DNA of 24,299 bases from Azoarcus sp. (GTDB taxonomy: Bacteria; Pseudomonadota; Gammaproteobacteria; Burkholderiales; Rhodocyclaceae): positions 1-24,299 of the forward strand of contig JAITCV010000048.1 of NCBI GenBank assembly GCA_031282905.1, written 5' to 3'. Numbering within the stretch: position 1 is the first letter of the stretch; each line of letters begins with the position of its first letter. Of the stretch, positions 5,595 to 14,400 are shown in pieces. The position numbers and the translations under genes are program-made. The notes below the pieces were generated by a model. It was not told where the DNA came from and ran no database searches. It saw only the letters and a program-made list of their open reading frames with translations.

Positions 5595-8267
5595 TCAGTC
5601 TCCGTTGCCGCTGCCAAACACATGTTTCCACAGCGCCCGCACCGGCGAGCGTTCGGCTTCGGCTTCGACGGGCGCGACCCGCGATGCCTGGCCGTCGAGG
5701 CGCTGGCGGTGTTGCAGGGCGCGCAGCTTGCGATAGCTGTTGGCGCAGGCGTCGGCCAGATCGGCGGGAATCAATCCCAGGGTGGCGGCCATCGCGAGCA
5801 GGGCAATGTTGCCGAGATTGCGGGTGAGTTCGGGATGTTCGTGGGCATGGCCGAGGACGAGGTATTGGATCAGGAATTCGACATCGATCAGCCCGCCGGG
5901 GTCGTGCTTGAGATCGAAGAGCGCGCTCTTGCCGCCGTGAGCGGCGCGCATCTTGTCGCGCATCGCCACCACTTCGCCGCGCAAGGTGTCGAGCTGGCGC
6001 GGCAGGCGCAGCACTTCATCGCGGACGGCTTCGAAGGCCGCGCCCAGTTCCGGATCGCCCGCGGTAAAGCGCGCGCGGGTGAGCGCCTGGTGTTCCCATA
6101 CCCAGGCGGATTCAAGCTGGTATTGGCGAAAGGCCGCCAGCGAGGTGACCACCAGTCCGGAGTCGCCATTGGGACGCAGGCGCAGATCGGTTTCGAACAA
6201 GATGCCAGCGGCGGTGCGGCTGGAGAGCCAGGAACTCGTGCGCTGCGCCAGCCGCGCGTATGCCTCGGCGGCGTCGACCTCCTCTTCGCCGTAGAGAAAG
6301 ACAAGGTCGAGATCGGAGGCGTACCCCAGTTCCTTGCCGCCCAGCTTGCCGTAACTGATCGCGGCAAATTTCGGCTGTTCACGGTGGCGATGCCTGATCT
6401 TCTTCCAGCACAGGCCAATGGCGATGTCGACCATGATGTCGGCGAGCGCCGAGAGGTGGTCGGCGAGCTTTTCCACCGTGAGCACGCCGGCGATATCCTG
6501 GGTGAGCAGTTGAAAGACCTGGGCGTGATGCTGTTCGCGCATCACGTCCATCTGCCGTTCCATGTCGGGTTCGAGCGCATCGAGAGTGGCGATCAGCGTG
6601 CGCTTGAACTGGAGCCAGTCGGGGGCAATGGCCAGATCGCGGGCATCGAGCAGTTCGTCGAGCAAAATGGGATGGCGGCTCAGGTATTGCGCCGCCCAGG
6701 ACGAAGCGCTGATGAGATCGATCACCCGGCGCAGGGCCTGGGGATATTGTTGCAGCAAGGCCAGGTAGCTCCCCCGCCGGGTGATGACATCAATGAGATC
6801 GAGGCAGCGTGCCAGGGTGGCGTCGGCATTGGCAGCGCTGGCAGCGGTGGCAATGATCCGGGGCATCAGGGAATCGAAGCGTTCGCGGAGATGGTTGGGC
6901 AACTGCTGGTAACGCCCGCCCGCCCGCGTCGCCGCCAGCCGGTTGGCGGCCTCCATGGGCGCGGCATAGCCCAGCCCGGCCAGGGTGATGACGGTGTCTT
7001 CGGCATCGGCGGCGTTGCGCCACACGGTGTCGAGTCCATGATCTTCTTCTTCCGGCGCGCTGAACACCGCGTCGAAATGACGGCTGACGCAGGCGCGATG
7101 ATGATCGAGGGCTTCGAGCAGCGCGCCATGATCGGCAAACCCCATGGCTTGCGCAATCAGCGTCTGGTCGGTTTCATTCGACGGTAGGTCGTGGGTCTGG
7201 GCATCGTCGAGATATTGCAGCCGATGTTCGAGGCGGCGCAGGAAAACATAGGCATGGCTCAGTTGCTCGACCGCGCGCTCATCGAGAATGCCGCGCGCGG
7301 GCAACAAGCTGAGCACTTGCAAGGTGGGGCGTGTTTGCAGCGCGCGATCGCGCCCGCCGCGAATGAGCTGGAACACCTGGGCGATGAATTCGATCTCGCG
7401 GATGCCGCCGGGGCCGAGCTTGATGTTGTTGGCGCGGTCGCGGCGGCTGACCTCATGGCGAATCTGGGCATGCAGTTCGCGCATCGCGCCGATCGCGCCG
7501 AAATCGAGATATTTGCGGAAGATGAACGGACGCGAGATGGCTTGCAGTTCCGCCACGCGGCTGCCGACGATGCAGCGCGCCTTGATCCAGGCATAGCGCT
7601 CCCATTCGCGCCCCTGAGTGATGAAATAGTTTTCAAGCATATCCAGGCTGATCGCCAGCGGCCCGGAATCGCCGTTGGGACGCAAGCGCATATCGACACG
7701 AAATACCTGGCCGTCTTCGGTGATCGCGGAGAGCGCGGAGATGATCTGCCGCCCCAGGCGCTCGAAAAACTCGAAATTGCTGATGCTCTTCGCGCCGTCG
7801 GTGTCGCCCTCCTCGGGGTAGATGAAGATCAGGTCGATGTCGGAACTGACGTTCAACTCACGCCCGCCGAGCTTGCCCATGCCGATGATGAGCAATTCCT
7901 GTTCGTCGCCATTGGACGCGCGCGGGAGACCGTAACGGGCGGCGAGCGCGGCGCGCAACACGTTGTGGGCATGGGCGACGGCGACTTCGGCGAGCACGGT
8001 CATGGTTTCGGTGACTTCGTCGAGATCGGCCAGTCCGGCGAGGTCGCGGACGACCAGATGGCACAGCGTCCACGCGCGCAAACGGCGCAAGGTGGCGGCA
8101 AGGCGAGGCTCGTCGCCGCCTTGCGCCAGGATGAAGGCGCGCAAGACATCGGCATCAAGCGAACGATCGAGATGCGCGACAAGCTGTCCTTCCAGCCACG
8201 GGCGGCTGTCGAGCATGCGCCGCAGAAAGCGCGACCGAGGGGTGACGCGGCAAACAACATCCGACAT
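5595..8267 (-). CDS. glnE: Glutamine synthetase adenylyltransferase/adenylyl-removase
   Basis: GlnE adds AMP to glutamine synthetase in nitrogen excess and removes it in nitrogen limitation, under control of PII (GlnB). The product is 890 aa, slightly shorter than the E. coli enzyme. It has two nucleotidyltransferase domains: the N-terminal deadenylylase with GKLGGRELNVSSDIDL (about residue 130) and the C-terminal adenylylase with GKLGGKELGYASDLDL (about residue 645), both with intact G..G..S..D.D metal residues. Each is followed by a helical PII-uridylyltransferase/GlnE-type domain. I chose ATG 8267 because GGAG lies 7 bases upstream; ATG 8345 lacks this. It is divergent from yhdP and followed at once by the CYTH gene. 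In a diazotroph it ties ammonium assimilation to nitrogen status. Confidence 0.97.
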   Translation of the reverse strand: MSDVVCRVTPRSRFLRRMLDSRPWLEGQLVAHLDRSLDADVLRAFILAQGGDEPRLAATLRRLRAWTLCHLVVRDLAGLADLDEVTETMTVLAEVAVAHAHNVLRAALAARYGLPRASNGDEQELLIIGMGKLGGRELNVSSDIDLIFIYPEEGDTDGAKSISNFEFFERLGRQIISALSAITEDGQVFRVDMRLRPNGDSGPLAISLDMLENYFITQGREWERYAWIKARCIVGSRVAELQAISRPFIFRKYLDFGAIGAMRELHAQIRHEVSRRDRANNIKLGPGGIREIEFIAQVFQLIRGGRDRALQTRPTLQVLSLLPARGILDERAVEQLSHAYVFLRRLEHRLQYLDDAQTHDLPSNETDQTLIAQAMGFADHGALLEALDHHRACVSRHFDAVFSAPEEEDHGLDTVWRNAADAEDTVITLAGLGYAAPMEAANRLAATRAGGRYQQLPNHLRERFDSLMPRIIATAASAANADATLARCLDLIDVITRRGSYLALLQQYPQALRRVIDLISASSWAAQYLSRHPILLDELLDARDLAIAPDWLQFKRTLIATLDALEPDMERQMDVMREQHHAQVFQLLTQDIAGVLTVEKLADHLSALADIMVDIAIGLCWKKIRHRHREQPKFAAISYGKLGGKELGYASDLDLVFLYGEEEVDAAEAYARLAQRTSSWLSSRTAAGILFETDLRLRPNGDSGLVVTSLAAFRQYQLESAWVWEHQALTRARFTAGDPELGAAFEAVRDEVLRLPRQLDTLRGEVVAMRDKMRAAHGGKSALFDLKHDPGGLIDVEFLIQYLVLGHAHEHPELTRNLGNIALLAMAATLGLIPADLADACANSYRKLRALQHRQRLDGQASRVAPVEAEAERSPVRALWKHVFGSGNGD

Positions 8268-8369
8268 CGTGTGACTCCGGCATGGGTAGAATGCGAAACT
8301 TTCCCGCGAGGGAAGCTCGCATTGTAGCCAAGTCGTTTCAGCCATCGCGCGGGCGTCCCAAACGTATCT

Positions 8370-8405
8370 GTCAAAAAGTAGTGGCTATTTTTGACGCTTA
8401 CTTAA
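8370..8405. repeat. Palindromic repeat element, copy 1 (glnE-yhdP intergenic)
   Basis: GTCAAAAA (8370-8377) and TTTTTGAC (8388-8395) form an 8-bp inverted repeat. The inner TAG/CTA can extend the stem with one bulged G. From 8375 to 8404 the sequence is almost the same as 14815-14841 (shared core TATTTTTGACGCTT; copy 2 lacks GGC and has one A-to-G change). It ends 13 bases before the yhdP start, so it lies in the yhdP leader or promoter. Confidence 0.6.
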
Positions 8406-8417
8406 CCAGGAAAACCG

Positions 8418-11400
8418 ATGAATCCCCAGCCCCCCCAACCCGAGATTCGACCGCCATCCGCCCGTCGGCTGGCGAAATACGCGCGCCTCGCGGGCAGGGT
8501 GCTGCTTGTGCTCTGGTTCGTCTTGGGGGGAGCTTTCATCGTGCTGCGCACCTGGGGCATGCCCCTGGTGGGCGAGGCGCGCGAGTGGATTGCCGCCGAG
8601 CTCAGCCACGCGAGCGGGCTGCCGGTCAGCATCACGCATCTGGAAGCGGATTGGCCGGGTTTGCGGCCACGCCTGCATCTGGCCGGGCTGACGGTGTCCG
8701 ACGGCGCGGGCCAGCCGGTGCTGCAACTGGAGCGAGTCGACGCCACCCTGGCATGGTCGTCGCTCCTTTACCGGGAACCGCATTTCCACCGCCTGGAGAT
8801 CAGCGGCCCGCGCATCATCCTCGGGCGCGCCGCCGATGGCGTGCTGACCGTGGCGGGCCTGCGCATCGAGGGGGGCGAGGGCGAAAACAACGACGGCGGC
8901 AATTTTGTCGCCTGGCTGCTCGAACAGCAGCGCATCGTGGTACGCAATGCGGCCATTCGCTGGGTCGATGCTTACCGTGGCGCACCGCCACTGGAACTGG
9001 ACGAGGTGCAATTCATCTTCGAGCGTGGTTTTGGTTTTACCCGTGGCCGTTTCGCGTTGCGCGCGCGTCCGCCCGCCGAACTGGCCTCCACGCTCGATGT
9101 ACGGGGGGAATTGCGCCAGCTTTCGATAGACGTGTTCGCCCACAACGCCGGACGTTTGTACGTCAGCCTCGAACGCGCCAATCTCGGCGCCTGGTCGGCG
9201 TGGGTAGACAGTTTCTTCCCGCTCTCCGGTTACGGTGGCTTGCGGCTATGGATGGAAAGCGATGGCGACGGGCGCGCGAACGCAAGCGCGGACGTGGTGT
9301 TGGACGGGGTGGAAGCCCGCTTCGGGCCGCGGCTGCCGCCACTGAATCTCACCCATCTCGATGGTCGGCTCCAGTTCTCGCGCATCCCCGGACAAGTCGA
9401 AATCAGCGGGCAGGGAATGAAACTGCTGACTGGCGACAACCGTGGACTCGACGCCATGGATTTCAGCCTGCGGCTGGAACAGGACAGCGATGGCAAGCTG
9501 CGCGGCGGCGGGCTCGCAGTCAACATGCTCGATCTTGCCCTGCTTGCCCGTCTGGCCATGGCCCTGCCGCTCGATGAAAAAATCCGCGCGCGGCTGACGG
9601 CATTCGCTCCCCGGGGACATCTGCAAGACTTGAAACTCGCCTGGCAAGGCCAGACCGACGCGCCGGATAGCTGGTCGCTGGCGACACGTTTCGAGAATAT
9701 CGGCTTCGACGCATGGGAGACGGTGCCGGGGCTGGGTGGCTGGTCGGGCAGTATCGACGGCAATGCCGGGGAAGGGCGTTTCGCGCTCACGGGGCAGAAC
9801 GCGGTCATCGACCTGCCCGAAGTCTTCGAGCAATCGCGCCTCGCCTTTGCCAGCCTCGATGCCGAAGGCGGCTGGCGTCGCCGCGATGGCCGCCTGGAAC
9901 TTTCCCTCGAACGCGCGACCTTCGCCAATGCCGATGCCGCAGGCAGCGCCACTGGGCGTTATTGGCTGGAAGCGAATGGCCCGGGCGAAATCGACCTGAG
10001 CGCGCATCTGACCCGCGCCGAAGGTGCGGCAGTGTGGCGCTATCTACCTCGCATAATCGGTCCCGACACCCATGGATGGATCAAGAACGCCATCCAGCGC
10101 GGACGAGTCAACGATACCGAGTTGCTGCTCAAGGGACGGCTGGCGGATTTTCCGTTCCGGGATGGCAATGGGCAATTTCTGGCGGTGATCAAGATTACCG
10201 GCGCCCGCCTCGACTACACCCCCGGCTGGCCGGCGGTCGAGGACATCGAAGGTGAATTGCGTTTCGCGGGCGCGGGCCTGACGATCACGGCTCGCCGTGC
10301 CCGCATGCTTGGCGCACAGCTCGAACGAGTCACCGCGGCCATTCCCAATCTCCATGATGACATCATGACATTGAGCGGTGTGGCACGTGGGCCGAGCAAG
10401 GAATTCCTGCGTTTCATCGCCGAAACTCCCTTGGCCGGGCGCCTGGGTTTCGCGGATCGGATCGACGTCGAGGGCGATGGCCAGCTTGATCTCACCCTGC
10501 GACTGCCACTTCGTCACCTCGATGCCACCCAGATCAAGGGGGGGTATCGTTTCAACGCCAACAGCATCACTCTCGTTGATGGACTGACTCTGGATGGCGC
10601 CACCGGCAAACTGGATTTCACCGCCGACACCCTGGTCATCCCTTCCTTCCAGGCACGTTTGCTGGGTGAGCCGGTGACGCTTGCCGGACGAACGAACGAC
10701 AGCGGACGGTTCGAGCTGCTCGCGCACGGAAAAAACAGCATCGCGGCCATCAGGAAAACATTCGACTGGCCCGTGCTCGACCAACTCGATGGTGTATTTG
10801 ATTGGAATCTAGAACTGGGCGTCGACCCGCAAGCGGTCCGCTTCACCGTCCATTCCGGGCTGGAAGGGTTCTCTTCCCGGCTACCCGCGCCGCTCGCCAA
10901 GCAAGCGGATGAAAATTGGCCGCTGTCCGTCGAAGTCACCACGGCGGCGAACGCCAGCGCGCCATCACGGTTTGCCGCGACCCTGAACAAGAAGCTCGAT
11001 CTGGCGCTCGAACGCGACGCGGCGGGGCGCTGGCGGGGCGGATTCGGCTTCAACCAACCCGTGCGCGTGGCGGATGTCGGCATATGGATTGCGGCCTCGC
11101 TCGATGACATCGATATCGATGCCTGGCGTGCGGCACTGGACAATGGCAACGATGAACAGGAAGCGACCTTGCCATTGGCCGGCGTTGCGCTCGAAGCTCA
11201 GCGGCTGCGCGTTTTCGGACAAAACCTGAGCGACCTGAAACTGCACGCGCTGTCCGACTCCGGAGGCTGGAAGGCCCAACTGGCAAGCACCGAGGCACAG
11301 GGCGAACTCGACTGGCGGCAGACCGGGGACGGCATGGTGACGGCCCGTTTGCGCCGCCTGGCACTGGGAAGTAAAGACGATGAAGAGGGGGCCGCCACCG

Positions 11401-12290
11401 CCGCCGATGCTAATGCCGATGCCGAACTATCTCCTCGTCGCTTGCCCGGACTCGATGTGCAAGTAGACAGCTTCGCCCTCGGCGCGCGCGAACTCGGCCA
11501 GCTCGAAATACGGGCGCGCAATCAGCACGATCTGTGGCAACTCGAATACTTTGCCGTCCGTCATCCCGAGGCGCTGCTCACCGGCAGCGGTTCCTGGCAA
11601 GCGGGCAAGACGACACGCACCCAGATCGATTTCACCCTCGATACCGCCAATGCCGGGCATTTTCTCCAGGCGCTGGGCTACGCCAACACCGTGCGCGGCG
11701 GCCAGGCAAAACTCTTCGGCCAGCTTGACTGGCAGGGCGCGCCGATCCACATCGACTACCCGACCCTGTCGGGCGCGCTCGCGCTCGACGCCAGCAACGG
11801 CCAATTCGAACAACTCGCCCCCGGCATGGGGCGTCTGCTCGGCATACTCAGCCTGCAAGCACTTCCGCGGCGGGTGACGCTCGACTTCCGCGACGTGTTC
11901 TCCCATGGTTTCGTTTTCGACCGCATCGTCGGCAATATCGCCATAACCGATGGCGTGATGCGCACCCAAGCCATTGTCATCAACGGCCCCGCAGCGCGGG
12001 CGCGCATGCGCGGCACAGTCGATATTGCCGCCGAAACCCAGGATCTACGGGTCAATGTACAGCCAACGCTGGCCGAATCGGTCGCCATCGCCGCCGCCGC
12101 GGGCATGGTGAACCCGGTGGCGGGCGCGGTGACCTACCTGGGCCAGAAAGTGCTGGGAGATCCGATCGAAAAGCTTTTTGCCTATGAATACAAGATCACC
12201 GGCAATTGGGCCGACCCGGTCGTGGAAAAAGTGAATGCGGAAACCGTCACGGTGATACCTGGGGACGGAGGCAAGACAGGGAACAGATAA
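8418..12290 (+). CDS. yhdP: YhdP family protein (AsmA-like, DUF3971)
   Basis: The product is 1290 aa, the size of YhdP. A short cytoplasmic N-terminus is followed by one membrane anchor (about residues 24-46, VLLVLWFVLGGAFIVLRTW) and then a very long periplasmic beta-rich region. The C-terminal AsmA-type part includes MGRLLGILSLQALPRR and DVFSHGFVFDRIVGN, which are strongly conserved in the family. YhdP-type proteins are thought to form a bridge carrying phospholipids between inner and outer membrane, overlapping in role with TamB and YdbH. The start ATG 8418 has AGGA 9 bases upstream. The gene stands alone on its strand and ends at a terminator at 12313. Tandem internal similarity is typical of the repeating-beta-groove fold. 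Transport function is family knowledge. Confidence 0.93.
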   Translation: MNPQPPQPEIRPPSARRLAKYARLAGRVLLVLWFVLGGAFIVLRTWGMPLVGEAREWIAAELSHASGLPVSITHLEADWPGLRPRLHLAGLTVSDGAGQPVLQLERVDATLAWSSLLYREPHFHRLEISGPRIILGRAADGVLTVAGLRIEGGEGENNDGGNFVAWLLEQQRIVVRNAAIRWVDAYRGAPPLELDEVQFIFERGFGFTRGRFALRARPPAELASTLDVRGELRQLSIDVFAHNAGRLYVSLERANLGAWSAWVDSFFPLSGYGGLRLWMESDGDGRANASADVVLDGVEARFGPRLPPLNLTHLDGRLQFSRIPGQVEISGQGMKLLTGDNRGLDAMDFSLRLEQDSDGKLRGGGLAVNMLDLALLARLAMALPLDEKIRARLTAFAPRGHLQDLKLAWQGQTDAPDSWSLATRFENIGFDAWETVPGLGGWSGSIDGNAGEGRFALTGQNAVIDLPEVFEQSRLAFASLDAEGGWRRRDGRLELSLERATFANADAAGSATGRYWLEANGPGEIDLSAHLTRAEGAAVWRYLPRIIGPDTHGWIKNAIQRGRVNDTELLLKGRLADFPFRDGNGQFLAVIKITGARLDYTPGWPAVEDIEGELRFAGAGLTITARRARMLGAQLERVTAAIPNLHDDIMTLSGVARGPSKEFLRFIAETPLAGRLGFADRIDVEGDGQLDLTLRLPLRHLDATQIKGGYRFNANSITLVDGLTLDGATGKLDFTADTLVIPSFQARLLGEPVTLAGRTNDSGRFELLAHGKNSIAAIRKTFDWPVLDQLDGVFDWNLELGVDPQAVRFTVHSGLEGFSSRLPAPLAKQADENWPLSVEVTTAANASAPSRFAATLNKKLDLALERDAAGRWRGGFGFNQPVRVADVGIWIAASLDDIDIDAWRAALDNGNDEQEATLPLAGVALEAQRLRVFGQNLSDLKLHALSDSGGWKAQLASTEAQGELDWRQTGDGMVTARLRRLALGSKDDEEGAATAADANADAELSPRRLPGLDVQVDSFALGARELGQLEIRARNQHDLWQLEYFAVRHPEALLTGSGSWQAGKTTRTQIDFTLDTANAGHFLQALGYANTVRGGQAKLFGQLDWQGAPIHIDYPTLSGALALDASNGQFEQLAPGMGRLLGILSLQALPRRVTLDFRDVFSHGFVFDRIVGNIAITDGVMRTQAIVINGPAARARMRGTVDIAAETQDLRVNVQPTLAESVAIAAAAGMVNPVAGAVTYLGQKVLGDPIEKLFAYEYKITGNWADPVVEKVNAETVTVIPGDGGKTGNR

Positions 12291-12312
12291 CAGCTTGGAC
12301 AAGCGGCGGCGA

Positions 12313-12335
12313 AGCCGAGCATTTGGCTGTTTTTT
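12313..12335 (+). terminator. Rho-independent terminator of yhdP
   Basis: The stem AGCCGA/TTGGCT (12313-12318, 12323-12328; one G-T pair), loop GCAT, then G and six T (12330-12335). It lies 22 bases after the yhdP stop, in the convergent gap before the MaoC-like gene. Confidence 0.8.
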
Positions 12336-12398
12336 CTGTTCCCTGATTCCTGATTGCCACGGACGCTATGCGTCTCGCGATGACGAGGGAGACTTGCT

Positions 12399-12836
12399 CT
12401 AATGCGCGGGCAGAAGGATTTCCGCTTCACCGGCGGTGACTTCGGTATCGCCGACCGAGCACACGGTGGAGAGGGTGACGCGACGCTTCTCGGGTTTCAG
12501 CGCGGTGATGGTGACACGGGTCACCACGGTATCGCCGATTTTCACCGGCGCCTTGAACTTCAGCGTCTGCGAAAGATAGATCGCGCCGGGGCCAGGCAAC
12601 TTGGTGCCCAGCACGGTGGAAATATAGGCCGCGGACAACATGCCATGGGCAATGCGGCCCTTGAACATGGTGCTCGAAGCGAATTCATGGTCGACGTGCA
12701 CCGGGTTGGTATCGCCGGAAACTCCCGCGAACGCCAGGATGTCGGCCTCGGAAACGGTACGGGCAATGGAAGCGGTCTGGCCTTCCTTCAGGTCTTCGAA
12801 GTTGTAGAGGTACACTTCAGAAAAATCGCGCGGCAT
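12399..12836 (-). CDS. MaoC-like (R)-specific enoyl-CoA hydratase
   Basis: The product is 145 aa, a single hot-dog domain. The hydratase-2 signature is complete: SGDTNPVHVD with Asp42, Asn44 and His47, followed by FKGRIAHGML. Enzymes of this type add water to trans-2-enoyl-CoA to give (R)-3-hydroxyacyl-CoA; in PHA-making bacteria (PhaJ) this links beta-oxidation to polyester synthesis. I chose ATG 12836 because AGGAG is 5 bases upstream and the protein aligns from MPRDFSEVYLYNFEDL; the upstream in-frame ATG (12899) gives a basic extension of no family character. It is monocistronic. Substrate chain length and the PHA link are not shown by the sequence, so no symbol is given. Confidence 0.88.
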   Translation of the reverse strand: MPRDFSEVYLYNFEDLKEGQTASIARTVSEADILAFAGVSGDTNPVHVDHEFASSTMFKGRIAHGMLSAAYISTVLGTKLPGPGAIYLSQTLKFKAPVKIGDTVVTRVTITALKPEKRRVTLSTVCSVGDTEVTAGEAEILLPAH

Positions 12837-12934
12837 GGTGGCTCCTGTTTGTTGGTGACGCGGAACGGCCGGAAATCGACATTGACGCCGGAGGGGCAAT
12901 CAGGATAGCGCATTTACCGGCCCGCAAAAAAGCA

Positions 12935-12958
12935 AAAGGCGAATTTCGCTTCGCCTTT
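12935..12958 (-). terminator. Terminator of rpmB-rpmG
   Basis: A 9-bp perfect stem AAAGGCGAA/TTCGCCTTT (12935-12943, 12950-12958) with a 6-base loop. Read on the minus strand it is followed by a T-rich tail (TTTTGCTTTTTTGCGGG, including the stem end). It lies 75 bases after the rpmG stop. Confidence 0.8.
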
Positions 12959-13033
12959 CGCTGTCATCGATGATTTATCCGCATGTGCTGGCCCGGACTC
13001 GCGCACCGCGCATGCGGAACATCTGGGGACGGA

Positions 13034-13201
13034 CTACTTCAGTTTCACTTCCTTGTACAGCACATGCTTGCGCGCGACCGGATCATACTTGTTGAATTCA
13101 AGTTTCTCCGGTGTGGTGCGCTTGTTCTTCGAAGTGGTGTAGAAGTGCCCCGTCCCGGCGGTCGACTCCAATTTGATTTTCTCGCGAGCGCCTTTGGCCA
13201 T
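13034..13201 (-). CDS. rpmG: 50S ribosomal protein L33
   Basis: A 55-aa protein (begins MAKGAREKIKLEST, ends YKEVKLK) with the L33 pattern GTGHFYTTSKNKRTTPEKLE and KYDPVARKHVLYKE. It contains no cysteine, so it is the zinc-free form usual in proteobacteria. The ATG at 13201 has GGAG 7 bases upstream. It lies 42 bases downstream of rpmB on the same strand and is followed by a terminator, so rpmB-rpmG form the standard two-gene unit. Confidence 0.96.
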   Translation of the reverse strand: MAKGAREKIKLESTAGTGHFYTTSKNKRTTPEKLEFNKYDPVARKHVLYKEVKLK

Positions 13202-13243
13202 GACGTTCTCCGTGTAGTGAAAGTGGGTGAATCAGGGAGGGGG

Positions 13244-13480
13244 TCAGACCCGTTCACCGCGAGCGCGCAGCTCGGCGACGACGACATCGATTCCCTTCTT
13301 GTCGATGGTCCTGAGCGCGGCGTTGGTGACGCGCAGGCGGATCCAGCGGTTTTCGGCCTCGCTCCAGAACCGGCGGTTTTGCAGGTTGGGAAGGAAGCGG
13401 CGCTTGGTTTTGTTGTTGGCATGGGAAACGTTGTTTCCCACCATCGGTGCTTTACCAGTCACTTGGCAGACGCGAGCCAT
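13244..13480 (-). CDS. rpmB: 50S ribosomal protein L28
   Basis: A 78-aa protein beginning MARVCQVTGKAPMVGNNVSH, with KRRFLPNLQNRRFW and the C-terminal IDKKGIDVVVAELRARGE, all typical of L28. I chose ATG 13480 because it matches the family N-terminus and has GGAG upstream. The open frame continues upstream to 13564, but that part is transposase debris, not L28. It is cotranscribed with rpmG. The promoter must lie in or beyond the decayed insertion-sequence fragment just upstream. Confidence 0.97.
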   Translation of the reverse strand: MARVCQVTGKAPMVGNNVSHANNKTKRRFLPNLQNRRFWSEAENRWIRLRVTNAALRTIDKKGIDVVVAELRARGERV

Positions 13481-13531
13481 GGGATGCTCCAGAGCGTTAC
13501 TGAAACCCGCGATTCTATCCTGTTGTCTATC

Positions 13532-13648
13532 AAGGAGCAACTGCGCCGCTTCCTCCTGGCTCAAACGCCCCCCTTAATTCCAGCTTTCATACGCTTCTTC
13601 AAAACGCATCTTTCTCACCTCTTCCCGCACGACTGTCCGTTTCATCAT
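13532..13648 (-). pseudogene. N-terminal fragment of an ISNCY/IS1202-like transposase
   Basis: On the minus strand from ATG 13648 the frame reads MMKRTVVREEVRKMRFEEAY then ESWN, a TAA stop, and in the same frame GGRLSQEEAAQLL. Without the stop this is the start of ISNCY-type transposases (MRFEEAY...W..GRL(S/T)QEEAA.LLG, a helix-turn-helix region). After that the similarity ends and the sequence runs into the rpmB leader. About 40 codons remain, with one nonsense codon. I do not see the rest of the element or its terminal repeats. Recognition is from memory of the family motif. Confidence 0.7.
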
Positions 13649-13892
13649 TCTTTATGATGTGACCATGATGATCGGGCACTATCGCGCCATGAAAGTGGAT
13701 AGATACAAGCTCGCTACATGTCACCGCACATTACCGCACGACGCTTGCTTGGGGATGCGCGCGCGCAGTTTTCCTTCAAATATCAAAAGGCCCACTTCCC
13801 TTCACCAACTGCGCCGCAGCCGTTATAGCGCCTCCAGCGGATGTGACTATCGCGTTTACCGAAAGTAACTTCCGACCAAGAGGAGGGGGAAA
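13649..13892. other. Gene-free stretch between IS fragment and toxin terminator
   Basis: No convincing ORF, RNA or repeat is seen here. Minus-strand ORFs of up to 78 codons overlap the terminator and lack any family character. Confidence 0.5.
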
Positions 13893-13930
13893 AGAAAACC
13901 CTGATTCTCCGAAGAGAAAAAGGGTTTTCT
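13893..13930 (-). terminator. Terminator after the GNAT toxin gene
   Basis: A perfect 10-bp inverted repeat AGAAAACCCT/AGGGTTTTCT (13893-13902, 13921-13930) encloses a second stem TTCTC/GAGAA with loop CGAA. On the minus strand the hairpin begins 5 bases after the toxin stop and ends in a TTTTCCCC-type tail. Confidence 0.75.
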
Positions 13931-13935
13931 TGAGA

Positions 13936-14400
13936 TCAAAAAAGATGGAAAAGGCGCAACGGAAATTCCGGATGCGCATTGAAGTCGAATTTCCTGTAGA
14001 AACCAGCCGCATCGGGCTTCGCGTCTACAAGTATTCCTGCGCCTCCGATTTGAGCGGAGTGAAACCTCGCGCGCTCCATCGCGTTGAGAATCAGTGCCTG
14101 TCCAAACCCCTTGCCCTGATAGTTGAGCGCAACCGCCATCCTGGCAAAGATGAAAACCGGAATCTGACTCGGCAAGGGCTTCTGGAACCTTTCCGGGAGC
14201 CTGAGCTTATCGATCTGGCCAATGGTCAGCGCGTAGAAACCTTTGATTTCCGCGCTTCCCTCATCAGCCTGCACGTAAGTGACAGATATCTTCTTCCGCA
14301 TATGCTGGCCTGCCGTGGTGACAAGCCAGTTGTTCAGAATCGGGTCCCCGCAGTCGAAGCCCTTGCGGTCAAAATCCGCTGTCAAAGGAAGGAAATTCAC
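13936..14400 (-). CDS. GNAT-family acetyltransferase toxin (TacT/AtaT-like)
   Basis: The product is 154 aa. Toxins of this class acetylate the amino acid on charged tRNAs and so block translation. Visible features are the N-terminal FDCGDPILNNWL (the FDxGxxxLDxWL pattern of TA-type GNATs), the pyrophosphate loop YQGKGFGQA (Q95-G100) and the conserved Tyr135 in AAGFYRKFDF. I chose GTG 14400 because a perfect AGGAGG stands 7 bases upstream. This start lies 32 bases inside the upstream gene, so translation is probably coupled. The frame is open up to 14445, but that extension has no family match. The hairpin terminator follows directly. Toxin activity is inferred from family and gene order. Confidence 0.88.
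   Translation of the reverse strand: MNFLPLTADFDRKGFDCGDPILNNWLVTTAGQHMRKKISVTYVQADEGSAEIKGFYALTIGQIDKLRLPERFQKPLPSQIPVFIFARMAVALNYQGKGFGQALILNAMERARFHSAQIGGAGILVDAKPDAAGFYRKFDFNAHPEFPLRLFHLF

Noticed and set aside
5622..7187. Long plus-strand ORF of 521 codons opposite glnE
   Set aside because: It is antisense to a fully convincing glnE and has no recognisable domain.
8282..9577. Plus-strand ORF of 431 codons overlapping yhdP in another frame
   Set aside because: It is rich in Arg, Ala and Gly with no domain, the usual high-GC shadow; the yhdP frame is clearly coding.
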